From Clostridia bacterium (lineage in GTDB: Bacteria > Bacillota > Clostridia > Oscillospirales > CAG-272): 12,927 nt of DNA. Position 1 is the first letter of the stretch. Each line of letters opens with the position of its first letter. The stretch is from the NCBI GenBank assembly GCA_017461825.1, contig JAFTXB010000010.1, positions 1 to 12,927 of the forward strand, read 5' to 3'. The notes under the pieces are model-generated. The model was not told where the DNA came from and searched no databases. It saw only the letters and a list, made by a program, of their open reading frames with translations. Shown here in pieces: positions 1-5,736 of this stretch. A program made the translations under genes and the position numbers.

Positions 1-1335
1 GTGCTGAGTCTTCTGCATATCGAAAATATTGAGGTCATTGAGAGCGCGGATATTTCCTTTGACCGGGGATTTAATGTGCTGACCGGCGAGACCGGTGCCG
101 GTAAATCCATCGTCATTGACGCCATCAGTGCGATTCTGGGCGAGCGTGCCTACCGCGATATGATCCGTACCGGCTGCGATGCGGCTTCGGTCACGGCGTT
201 GATTGCAGATACTGCGAAAAACGTAGCCGGCAACACCATGAAGCTGACGCAGGATCTGACCTACGAAGGTTGGAGCACCGCAGAAAATGCTTCGGCAGTC
301 TCGCTGTGGGCAGGCTGTAAAATGCACATTGACGGCAACGGACACAAGGTTATCCTGAAGGACGGAGAATATCACAACGTCATTCTTTTTAACTTTGCTG
401 AGGGCGTTACCGAGCTGACGGTAAAGAATTTGGCGATTGTGATGGAAAACGAAAATGCAGTGGCAAAATCAACCCGAAATGAAGCTTTGGCACTGTTTGG
501 TCAGATATCGGCAAACACACATTCTGCCTTCTCTTCCGACGATATCCACCTTACAGTTGAGAATTGTTACTTTGACGTAAACCTTGATATGCAATCTGAA
601 ACTGCTAATACCGGCGCTGCCATTTTGTTCAGTCGTGTAATCGGTGCAGCCAAGGTCGAGATCACTGCAAAGAATACGTTTTTCAAGGGAACTCTCAATA
701 CGAAGAACGGTGTTGGACGCGTTGGCGCATTGTACGGTCGCCGTTGGGGAGAAAATATTCTCTTCCCCGTTAAGATCAACATTGAAAATTGCGGCTTTGA
801 AATCACCACGAACAATACATCCGTAAAGAGCGCTCTGGTTGGAAACGTACGTTTGCAACAAGCAACCACGATCACCGCAACCGGAACAAACCTGATCTAC
901 AACGATGCGGCTCTCGTAGACACCATTACGCCCGCTTATCAATGTGATGGTTTCACCACCGTTGTTGATAAATTGGAGCTGGACACCCCTGATTGGAAAG
1001 TAACCAACACGGGTTATCCTTATCCTGTTGCGCTTGACGCATCCTTTGCAAGCCTGTTTGCGAACAAGGCACTTGATGGCATCACCGTAACGGTGAAGGC
1101 ACCCGAGGAGAGCACAACTCCCGAGGAGACCACAACCGAGCCCGAGACCACAACTGCTGAGGAAACGACCGTAGCCGATACCACAACAGCAGAGGAGACC
1201 ACCGCTGAGAAGACCGAAACCACCACAACCGCTCCTGACGATAAAGAGGGTGGATGCGGATCTGTTGTTGGCAGTGTAGCAATTGTAGTGGTTGCTGCCG
1301 CGGCAGCATTTGTATGCAAAAAGAAAGAGGACTGA
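1..1335 (+). CDS. Chimeric ORF: RecN N-terminus joined to a cell-surface anchored protein
   Basis: Residues 1 to about 66 match the start of the DNA-repair ATPase RecN: an N-terminal strand (LLHIENIEVIE), then a Walker A box in GFNVLTGETGAGKS (about 24-37), then LGERAYRDMIRTG. RecN is normally around 550 residues, with the Walker B and coiled coil far downstream; none of that follows. From about residue 70 the sequence changes to a beta-rich extracellular type (KLTQDLTY, IDGNGHKVIL, NTGAAILFSR). It ends in a Thr/Glu-rich linker (about 368-416), a hydrophobic helix (about 421-438) and KKKED, which is typical of clostridial wall or membrane-anchored proteins. There is no signal peptide, so the surface part could not be exported as encoded. 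The GTG start is base 1, so its ribosome site cannot be checked. Either half is recognisable; the join near nt 195-215 is the oddity and could be a genuine recombinant, a pseudogene or a misassembly. Surface-protein function is unknown. Confidence 0.7.
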   Translation: MLSLLHIENIEVIESADISFDRGFNVLTGETGAGKSIVIDAISAILGERAYRDMIRTGCDAASVTALIADTAKNVAGNTMKLTQDLTYEGWSTAENASAVSLWAGCKMHIDGNGHKVILKDGEYHNVILFNFAEGVTELTVKNLAIVMENENAVAKSTRNEALALFGQISANTHSAFSSDDIHLTVENCYFDVNLDMQSETANTGAAILFSRVIGAAKVEITAKNTFFKGTLNTKNGVGRVGALYGRRWGENILFPVKINIENCGFEITTNNTSVKSALVGNVRLQQATTITATGTNLIYNDAALVDTITPAYQCDGFTTVVDKLELDTPDWKVTNTGYPYPVALDASFASLFANKALDGITVTVKAPEESTTPEETTTEPETTTAEETTVADTTTAEETTAEKTETTTTAPDDKEGGCGSVVGSVAIVVVAAAAAFVCKKKED

Positions 1336-1396
1336 TCTTAGCTTTTGATGCAAATGCCAACAATATTCTGTATTTTTAAACAGTGATATTATTTTG

Positions 1397-1452
1397 CAAG
1401 ACCGTAACTCTTTTGTAAATTGATTTACGGTCTTGTATTTTTAACAATTTTG
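1397..1452 (+). terminator. Rho-independent terminator after the surface-protein ORF
   Basis: An 11-bp perfect stem (CAAGACCGTAA at 1397-1407 with TTACGGTCTTG at 1435-1445) is followed by the T-rich stretch TATTTTTAA. It lies 62 nt after the stop of the first ORF. The long loop contains a smaller taaa/ttta pairing. Confidence 0.75.
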
Positions 1453-1468
1453 TGAAAGGCCCATTTCA

Positions 1469-1535
1469 CGCCGTTTGGCGCGGCGAAAATACCTTGACCG
1501 AACGGCAGTTTTACGCTGTTTGGTCAAGGTATTTT
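1469..1535. repeat. Tandem hairpins, the second with a long 21-bp stem
   Basis: A short CGCC-GTTT-GGCG hairpin (1469-1480) is followed by a much longer one. Bases 1486-1499 (AAAATACCTTGACC) pair perfectly with 1522-1535. Pairing continues inwards through 1500-1506 with 1515-1521, including two G-T wobbles, leaving an 8-nt loop at 1507-1514. The motif CGCYGTTTGG occurs in both hairpins. It directly precedes a decayed surface-protein fragment. It could be a bidirectional terminator, a small non-autonomous element, or the scar of one. Confidence 0.6.
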
Positions 1536-1732
1536 GTTAATGCGGGCACAGCGATCCTGTTTTCACGAAAAAACGATGCTACCACGATAAATATTACTGT
1601 TAAGAAATTACCTTTACGGGAACTCCCTACTACGTAGCCGCCGACGGCACGACCGTTGTGTACGGTGCAAACACCGTATTTACGCTTGACATCAGCGAAC
1701 TTCCCACCGACACGCTCGACGCAGCAGAATAA
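1536..1732 (+). pseudogene. Frameshifted remnant of a paralogous surface protein
   Basis: Translation from about 1539 reads NAGTAILFSRKNDATTINITVK, which aligns with residues about 203-225 (NTGAAILFSR...VEITAK) of the first ORF. The DNA is also alignable (AAGAATACGTTTTTCAAGGGAACT there, a 23-nt counterpart here). The counterpart is one base shorter, so the reading frame shifts near 1605-1613. The new frame runs FTGTPYYVAADGTTVVYGAN and on to ELPTDTLDAAE and a TAA at 1730-1732. There is no N-terminus, no signal peptide and no C-terminal anchor. The natural start is missing; a hairpin element abuts the fragment. It is a dead fragment, probably created by duplication and deletion among repeated surface-protein genes. 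Confidence 0.65.
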
Positions 1733-1742
1733 GGAGGACATC

Positions 1743-1851
1743 ATGATGAAAAAAGTATTACAATTCCGAAATTGAGATGATCGTATTTACAAATGAGGAT
1801 GTTATAACAACCTCCGGACTTACCGAAGCAGGTGTGTATGCCTTAACAGAC
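1743..1851 (+). pseudogene. Small EDVITTSG-type peptide gene with a 1-nt frameshift at an A6 tract and a lost 3' end
   Basis: A good ribosome site (AAGGAGG at 1731-1737) precedes ATGATG at 1743. As read, the product is only MMKKVLQFRN. If one base in the AAAAAAG tract (1749-1755) is removed, the frame becomes MMKKYYNSEIE, then MIVFTNEDVITTSGLTEAG. This fits a widespread family of short clostridial peptides beginning MKKY and carrying E-D-V-I-T-T-S-G; their function is not known to me. After about codon 36 (ALTDSQ) the frame runs into DNA that is the antisense of the next gene's 3' end, so the original C-terminus seems to have been replaced. The shift could be a mutation, a sequencing error or slippage. 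Confidence 0.5.
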
Positions 1852-2037
1852 TCCCAAATGTTTTGCCGCCCTCTCGCACATATCTTCGATATAGTCCCTC
1901 TTTTTCAGCGTCTCCAGCCACTCCGCAGGGATCGCCGCATCAGTACCGCCGCCGTGCGCATAATGCTGGTCTGTCGGGTTGACGATCGCATCGCATTTAA
2001 TGTTCGTGATGTCTTGTCTGATGATTTTGAGTGGCAT
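1843..2037 (-). pseudogene. Macro-domain N-terminus fused to an ADP-ribosylglycohydrolase-like C-terminus (internal deletion)
   Basis: The ORF has 64 codons. Residues 1-36 (MPLKIIRQDITNIKCDAIVNPT, then GGGTDAAI) match the start of macro domains, which bind or hydrolyse ADP-ribose adducts; a complete domain needs about 150 more residues. Residues about 35-64 (AIPAEWLETLKKRDYIEDMCERA) instead resemble the C-terminal tail of ADP-ribosylglycohydrolases (DraG-like), where AIP-x-EW-x-x-x-L is common. This points to a deletion joining two neighbouring or fused ADP-ribose-processing modules near 1925-1940. The 5' end is intact: a strong promoter upstream and AGGAGG five bases before the ATG. As it stands no catalytic core remains. 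The macro assignment is fairly secure; the C-terminal assignment is less so. Confidence 0.55.
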
Positions 2038-2065
2038 AGCGACCTCCTGTATCTTCGGTACTTAT

Positions 2066-2095
2066 ATTATAGCATATTGGGAGATACTGTTTCAA
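2066..2095 (-). promoter_or_regulatory. SigA-type promoter for the macro-domain ORF
   Basis: On the minus strand TTGAAA (2090-2095) is separated by 18 bp from TATAAT (2066-2071), ending 28 nt before the ATG at 2037. The gene remains transcribable although its body is deleted. Confidence 0.7.
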
Positions 2096-2157
2096 GCTTA
2101 CAATCTCTTAAGATCTCGTCTGACGGTTGGTATTGTTTGTTGGAATTTGTTATTCCT

Positions 2158-2604
2158 TCAAATTGCCTTTTTTGATGTTTTTTTGATAATTTCGTCGGTC
2201 ACCTCAAACAAGCGTTCTGAACCCAATTTCGTTTTACTTTGCCTTCCATAGATCTGCTCCATCGTAACATTATGCTCTCGCCAATCGCCACCGTTGTTGC
2301 TATCATTCAAAATAAGCGGCTGAATGTTATCCATTACGTGAGCAAATCTCGATTCGGGGGTTTCGTATACCTCAAATTCATCAAATATTTCTATAAGCTC
2401 TCGTGCCTGTTCTTTGGGCAATATGGAAAAAATTCTTTCTTTAGCTATGTCCTCGCGCGCCTTTTGGTTTTTCAAACTTTCCGTATCATACGCATAGGTA
2501 TCCCCGGCATCGATCTCTACAATGTCGTGAATTAAACACATAAGCATTACCTTTGCGATATCGATCTCCTCATTTGCATACTCTTTCAAGAGATATCTTA
2601 TTTG
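2158..2604 (-). pseudogene. HD-domain phosphohydrolase (YfbR/HDDC2-like), N-terminally truncated
   Basis: The frame opens right after the TGA of the upstream acetyltransferase, in the same frame, reading QIRYLLKEYANEEID. The only early start is a TTG at 2587-2589, giving 143 residues. It retains the central LIHDIVEIDAGDTYAYD, with the HD metal pair, and the later RFAHVMDNIQPL, with the distal Asp. The family is usually about 190-200 residues, and the first metal-binding His in an N-terminal HSWH-like segment is missing. The homology starts almost exactly at the upstream stop codon, so the 5' third was lost where the two genes were joined. Intact relatives are metal-dependent 5'-nucleotidases or related phosphohydrolases acting in the cytoplasm. 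It has no promoter of its own and would depend on transcription from 3285-3313. Probably inactive. Confidence 0.7.
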
Positions 2605-3228
2605 TCAATTTCTTTTAACTTTTAGATACATGCTGTCTTTTTCGGTAATTTTTCGAATAACACGGCAAGGGTTACCCGCCGCCAAAACGCCTTTGGGAAT
2701 ATCCTTCGTTACAACCGAACCCGCACCGATCACGCTCCCGTCACCAATTGTAACACCTCCGCACACGGTAACGTTCGAGGCGATCCAAACATCGTTACCG
2801 ATCTTAATAGGCTTGCCGTATTCATAATCATGTGCTACACCGTTTTCATCGACGGTTATTCTTCTTTCCTCAGCGATCAATGAATGTATGCCTGTTGCAA
2901 GTGTGCAGTAAGGGCCGATAAACACATTATCACCAATTTCAACGGTGTTTCCGGCAATAAAGGAAAAATGGATGTTGGAGTAAAAGTTTTTGCCTATTTT
3001 TATTTCTCGATAATTGTCTATAAAAATTGGTGTTTCCATAGAACGATACCCACCAAAATCATCATTAGGGAAAAGCTGATGCAGTATCTTTTTCTTTTCT
3101 TCGCCATCGTCCACACCAAGCTTATTATACTGTTCGCAGAGGCGGTGGCTATGCTTTTGAACCTCACCCAATTCTTCCGTAAGGCAATCGTAAATCATTC
3201 CATTGTGCATTTTTTCATATTCCGTCAT
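2605..3228 (-). CDS. Sugar O-acetyltransferase (maltose/galactoside acetyltransferase family)
   Basis: This 207-residue protein matches the Maa/LacA/NodL type. An N-terminal helical cap (MTEYEKMHNGMIYDC, then HRLCEQYN) is followed by left-handed beta-helix hexapeptide repeats from about residue 70 on (VEIGDNVFIGPYCTL, IKIGNDVWIASNVTVCGG, VTIGDGSVIGAGSVVTKDIP) and PAGNPCRVIRKI-like ending AAGNPCRVIRKI. The His in ATGIHS (about 113) corresponds to the family's catalytic His. Such enzymes transfer acetyl from acetyl-CoA to a sugar hydroxyl in the cytoplasm; the acceptor here cannot be told. Length is close to, or slightly above, the usual 185-200. The ATG is supported by GAGGTGA seven bases upstream. 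Its stop codon abuts the truncated HD frame, so the last residues (SMYLKVKRN) may lie near the breakpoint. Confidence 0.88.
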   Translation of the reverse strand: MTEYEKMHNGMIYDCLTEELGEVQKHSHRLCEQYNKLGVDDGEEKKKILHQLFPNDDFGGYRSMETPIFIDNYREIKIGKNFYSNIHFSFIAGNTVEIGDNVFIGPYCTLATGIHSLIAEERRITVDENGVAHDYEYGKPIKIGNDVWIASNVTVCGGVTIGDGSVIGAGSVVTKDIPKGVLAAGNPCRVIRKITEKDSMYLKVKRN

Positions 3229-3284
3229 AGGTAATCACCTCGTCAAATTCTTATTCAGCAAACCGATCAACTTATGATAGAATC

Positions 3285-3313
3285 ATTATACCATATTTTT
3301 GCAATCATTTCAA
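3285..3313 (-). promoter_or_regulatory. SigA-type promoter for the acetyltransferase gene
   Basis: On the minus strand TTGAAA (3308-3313) and TATAAT (3285-3290) have exactly 17 bp between them, 56 nt upstream of the ATG. It is close to consensus and should be strong and constitutive unless repressed. Confidence 0.8.
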
Positions 3314-3334
3314 CCTCTTTGTGTGCGATGGTTA

Positions 3335-3363
3335 TTGAACTATTCAAAGTTTTATGATATAAT
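3335..3363 (+). promoter_or_regulatory. SigA-type promoter reading into a gene-poor stretch
   Basis: TTGAAC (3335-3340) and TATAAT (3358-3363) are spaced 17 bp. It is divergent from the acetyltransferase promoter, with 21 bp between the two -35 boxes. The only clear endpoint downstream is the terminator at 3770-3828; no convincing ORF lies between. Confidence 0.75.
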
Positions 3364-3769
3364 ATCTTTACAAACCTCGGCTTGAAGATTTTTATCGGAT
3401 TTTGCTGTTTGAAAAAGCACCAACCTTTTGGAGATTGTATTGTAAACGAGAGATTTGCAAATACATTCTCGGCATTCCTCCCGTACCCGCGCTTTACAGA
3501 TATGAAAGGATTAAAAAATGAATAATTGACGATACATTTAGAAGCGGAAAAAGATTCAGAAGAACGCCCCTCTCGGCAAATACGGAAAAATGCACTTGGA
3601 TCTTATATACTGTGAGACAATCTCACATGACAAAAACCATTACATAGCCTACGTAGGCAAACAAATTTTTGATCTGTTTTTGTCTACATGGTATGTAACG
3701 GCTTTTATTATTTTCAGAAAGAAGCGATTAAATCGTTTTTGGGGAATATCCATCGGTCTTTACAAGCAT
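3364..3769 (+). other. Gene-poor transcribed stretch: possible ncRNA or decayed gene
   Basis: About 400 bases between a strong promoter and a strong terminator hold no supported gene. A 50-codon open frame without ATG (about 3370-3520) reads EDFYRILLFEKAPTFWRLYC and later PALYRYERIKK; I do not recognise it. A start with a fair ribosome site (AAAGGA before ATG at 3518) yields only MNN. In another frame, near 3560-3600, KNAPLGKYGKMHLDL recalls the PLGKYGRMHLxYL-like segment of TnpV, a small transposon-linked protein; this match is weak. The stretch also contains an inverted repeat and a 12-bp palindrome, listed separately. It may be an RNA gene or a worn-out transposon remnant. Confidence 0.35.
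3611..3658. repeat. Inverted repeat TGTGAGA-CAA-TCTCACA and palindrome GCCTACGTAGGC
   Basis: The arms at 3611-3617 and 3621-3627 are perfect 7-mers around CAA. Nineteen bases on, 3647-3658 is a perfect 12-bp palindrome. Either could be an RNA hairpin in the transcript from 3364 or a protein-binding site. No binding protein can be named. Confidence 0.5.
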
Positions 3770-3828
3770 AAGGGCTGTCTCAAATACATCATTCGGTGCA
3801 TTTGAAACAGCCCTTCGGTTTTTATTTT
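3770..3828 (+). terminator. Strong rho-independent terminator
   Basis: AAGGGCTGT-C-TCAAAT (3770-3785) pairs with ATTTGA-A-ACAGCCCTT (3800-3815): 15 pairs with one mismatch and a 14-nt loop, followed by CGGTTTTTATTTT. The T tract is on the plus strand, so it mainly stops rightward transcription before the opposing glycosidase gene. The outer GGGCTGT/ACAGCCC sequence is also seen in mobile-element-associated terminators (from memory, not checked). Confidence 0.8.
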
Positions 3829-3853
3829 GTCTGTTGATATGGTTTTCTCACCA

Positions 3854-5482
3854 TCAAACGACCGTAATCGTTGAGGTCGGACGCTCGTGGAGTGCTACGG
3901 GGGATCTACCCATAAACTCGATCTCTCCGCAAGCCGCGCGGACGAATGCCTCGACCGAGCAAGTCAGCATGGAATACGCGTTGACGTAGGTCTGCGCCTT
4001 TTCAAAATACTGATCCCCGAAATAAGGAGAGCCGAAGCTGACGACAGCCAGCTTGTCCTGATAACTCGGTTGCGTGTAAGAGGTGCGGAGACGGCTGGTG
4101 CGCTCGCCCGTATAATCCAAGAAACCGACGGGACGGAAGGGGCGCGAAAAGGTTGCGTAAATGACCAGATCGTTCTCCTCAAAGAGTCGCTTTGCCTCCT
4201 GCCGTGTGATCTTCCCCTCATCGTTGTAATCCACCGCAAATCCGCGCTTTTCAAATTCGGTTTTGAGCGCCTTTGCCTCTTTGAGCGCGGGGGCGTATTC
4301 GCAGATCACTACGACACCGATCTTGGGTGACTTTTGGGGATCAAGCGGAAAATGCCCGAGCTTGTTGCGCACAAGCGTGATGCTCTGATCGGAGCAACGC
4401 TTTTGAACTTCCTTGACAAAGCTTGCTTCTTCCTTTGAAAGATCGTGGAACAGCTCGCGGTCGGGTGCGAAGAGACCTCGGCGCTCCTTGACACGCAGGA
4501 TACGCGTGACGGCATCGTCCAAGCGCTCCATGGGCACCTCGCCCGAAAGAATGGCTTTTTCCAGATTGTCGGCATACGAATCGCTCGGCCACAGCATCAT
4601 ATCACAGCCTGCCTTAAAGGATTCGATCTCGCTTTGCTCCTGCGTGGGATACCAGCCCGCAAAGCCGCCCATGTCGAGGGCATCGGTGACAACGATACCG
4701 TCAAAGCCCATCTCGCCCTTGAGCAGATCGGTGATCAGCTCCTTGGAAAGGGTTGCAGGATAAGGCATATCCAGGCGCTCGTCGATCTGTTGCGGGTATG
4801 CAGGGAGACCGATGTGCCCCGCCATGACCGAATCCACTCCGCTCTTGATCATTTCGGAAAAGACCTTTCCATAAGTGGCACGCCAATCGTCCATGCTACA
4901 ATCGTTATAGGTGGTAGTGATGTGTTGGTCTCTGTAGTCCATGCCGTCGCCCGGGAAATGCTTGGCGCAGGCGGAAAGTCCGTTTTCCTGCATTCCACGG
5001 ACGATCTGCGGGAGCATTTTGATGGCAAGCTCGGTATTGTCGGTAAGTCCTCGGTTGTTGACCAGAGGATTGCGGCGGTTGCGGTTGAGATCGCTGACGG
5101 GCGAAAAGGTCCAGTTTGCGCCGATGGAGCGTGCCTCAAGCGCCGTTACTTTTCCGTAATCGTACGCCAATTGCGCGTCGTTGGTAGCACCAAGTCCCAT
5201 CATATAGGGCAGTGGCGTGAGCGCACTTACCATACTGCCGCATCCGTTTTCAAAATCCGAGGTGATCAGCGGCGGGATCTCACACGCATCGGCAAGCTCC
5301 TTGACATAGCCGCGCAGCTCCTCCAGCCCCGCCTCGTCGGCTTCTGTGATGATCTGACCGAAAAAGAATGCCGCACCCGGGGCAAACGTGGGCTTTTTAT
5401 CCTTTGCCATCAGGACGACGATGGTTTGATTGATCTTCTCACGCAAGGTCATATTCTCAATGGAAATTTTCTTTTGTTTCAT
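3854..5482 (-). CDS. Glycoside hydrolase family 3, beta-N-acetylhexosaminidase (NagZ-like)
   Basis: The 542-residue protein has an N-terminal GH3 TIM barrel (about 1-350) with the acid/base loop KHFPGDGMDYRDQH (174-187), whose His187 with nearby Asp is the NagZ-type catalytic dyad. The nucleophile Asp is in VTDALDM (Asp267). A C-terminal alpha/beta domain (about 380-520) starts PKIGVVVICEYAP. NagZ enzymes remove beta-linked GlcNAc from muropeptides or other amino-sugar glycosides by a covalent mechanism. Most NagZ have D-S-H in the loop; here it is D-Q-H. There is no signal peptide, so it is probably cytoplasmic, acting on imported muropeptides or chitin/mucin fragments; the substrate is inferred. 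Ribosome site AAAGGAG lies 11 bases before the ATG. It is monocistronic, driven by a perfect consensus promoter, and divergent from the SPFH operon. Confidence 0.88.
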   Translation of the reverse strand: MKQKKISIENMTLREKINQTIVVLMAKDKKPTFAPGAAFFFGQIITEADEAGLEELRGYVKELADACEIPPLITSDFENGCGSMVSALTPLPYMMGLGATNDAQLAYDYGKVTALEARSIGANWTFSPVSDLNRNRRNPLVNNRGLTDNTELAIKMLPQIVRGMQENGLSACAKHFPGDGMDYRDQHITTTYNDCSMDDWRATYGKVFSEMIKSGVDSVMAGHIGLPAYPQQIDERLDMPYPATLSKELITDLLKGEMGFDGIVVTDALDMGGFAGWYPTQEQSEIESFKAGCDMMLWPSDSYADNLEKAILSGEVPMERLDDAVTRILRVKERRGLFAPDRELFHDLSKEEASFVKEVQKRCSDQSITLVRNKLGHFPLDPQKSPKIGVVVICEYAPALKEAKALKTEFEKRGFAVDYNDEGKITRQEAKRLFEENDLVIYATFSRPFRPVGFLDYTGERTSRLRTSYTQPSYQDKLAVVSFGSPYFGDQYFEKAQTYVNAYSMLTCSVEAFVRAACGEIEFMGRSPVALHERPTSTITVV

Positions 5483-5547
5483 GATTTCAAATACTCCTTT
5501 AACTGTCTTGATCGATTTTATGTTTTTTTGAAAAGTCTAACACAGAA

Positions 5548-5576
5548 ATTATACACCGAAACTCTCCATTTGTCAA
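5548..5576 (-). promoter_or_regulatory. Consensus SigA promoter for the GH3 gene
   Basis: On the minus strand TTGACA (5571-5576), a 17-bp spacer and TATAAT (5548-5553) match the consensus at all twelve positions. The sequence TTTTTGAAAAGT occurs at 5525-5536 and again at 5602-5613, bracketing the promoter at 77 bp spacing. This could be a pair of operators with DNA looping. Confidence 0.85.
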
Positions 5577-5654
5577 CAGTCGTTATCATTTATGCTGAAC
5601 GTTTTTGAAAAGTAGTTTTTCTTACAATATTAATAAAAACGTAACTTCCCATTC

Positions 5655-5683
5655 TTGACTTTTCAGAAAACTCATGCTATAAT
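5655..5683 (+). promoter_or_regulatory. SigA promoter for the SPFH-ATPase operon
   Basis: TTGACT (5655-5660) and TATAAT (5678-5683) are spaced 17 bp, with the start codon of the first operon gene 53 bp beyond the -10. Its -35 is 78 bp from the -35 of the divergent GH3 promoter. No riboswitch or metal-regulator box is evident. Confidence 0.82.
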
Positions 5684-5736
5684 TTAATTGTATATTTTTA
5701 GAACCGACTCAGAAATTCTTTTTTTCGGAGGCACGT

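Noticed and set aside
1096..1250. Repetitive ACC/GAG-rich stretch considered as a CRISPR or variable repeat
   Set aside because: Repeats are imperfect, in frame and encode a Thr/Glu linker typical of surface proteins.
469..1353. 294-codon minus-strand open frame
   Set aside because: Cys- and Gly-rich translation antisense to the surface-protein ORF; low-complexity Thr codons on the plus strand create it.
1777..2175. 132-codon plus-strand open frame
   Set aside because: Only the first 25 or so codons look like the small EDVITTSG peptide; the rest is antisense to the macro-domain ORF.
3590..3805. 71-codon plus-strand open frame
   Set aside because: It runs through the hairpin of a strong terminator and has no ribosome site; only its first residues recall TnpV.
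4445..5608. 387-codon plus-strand open frame
   Set aside because: It is antisense to the clear GH3 gene, lacks recognisable domains and extends through the GH3 promoter.
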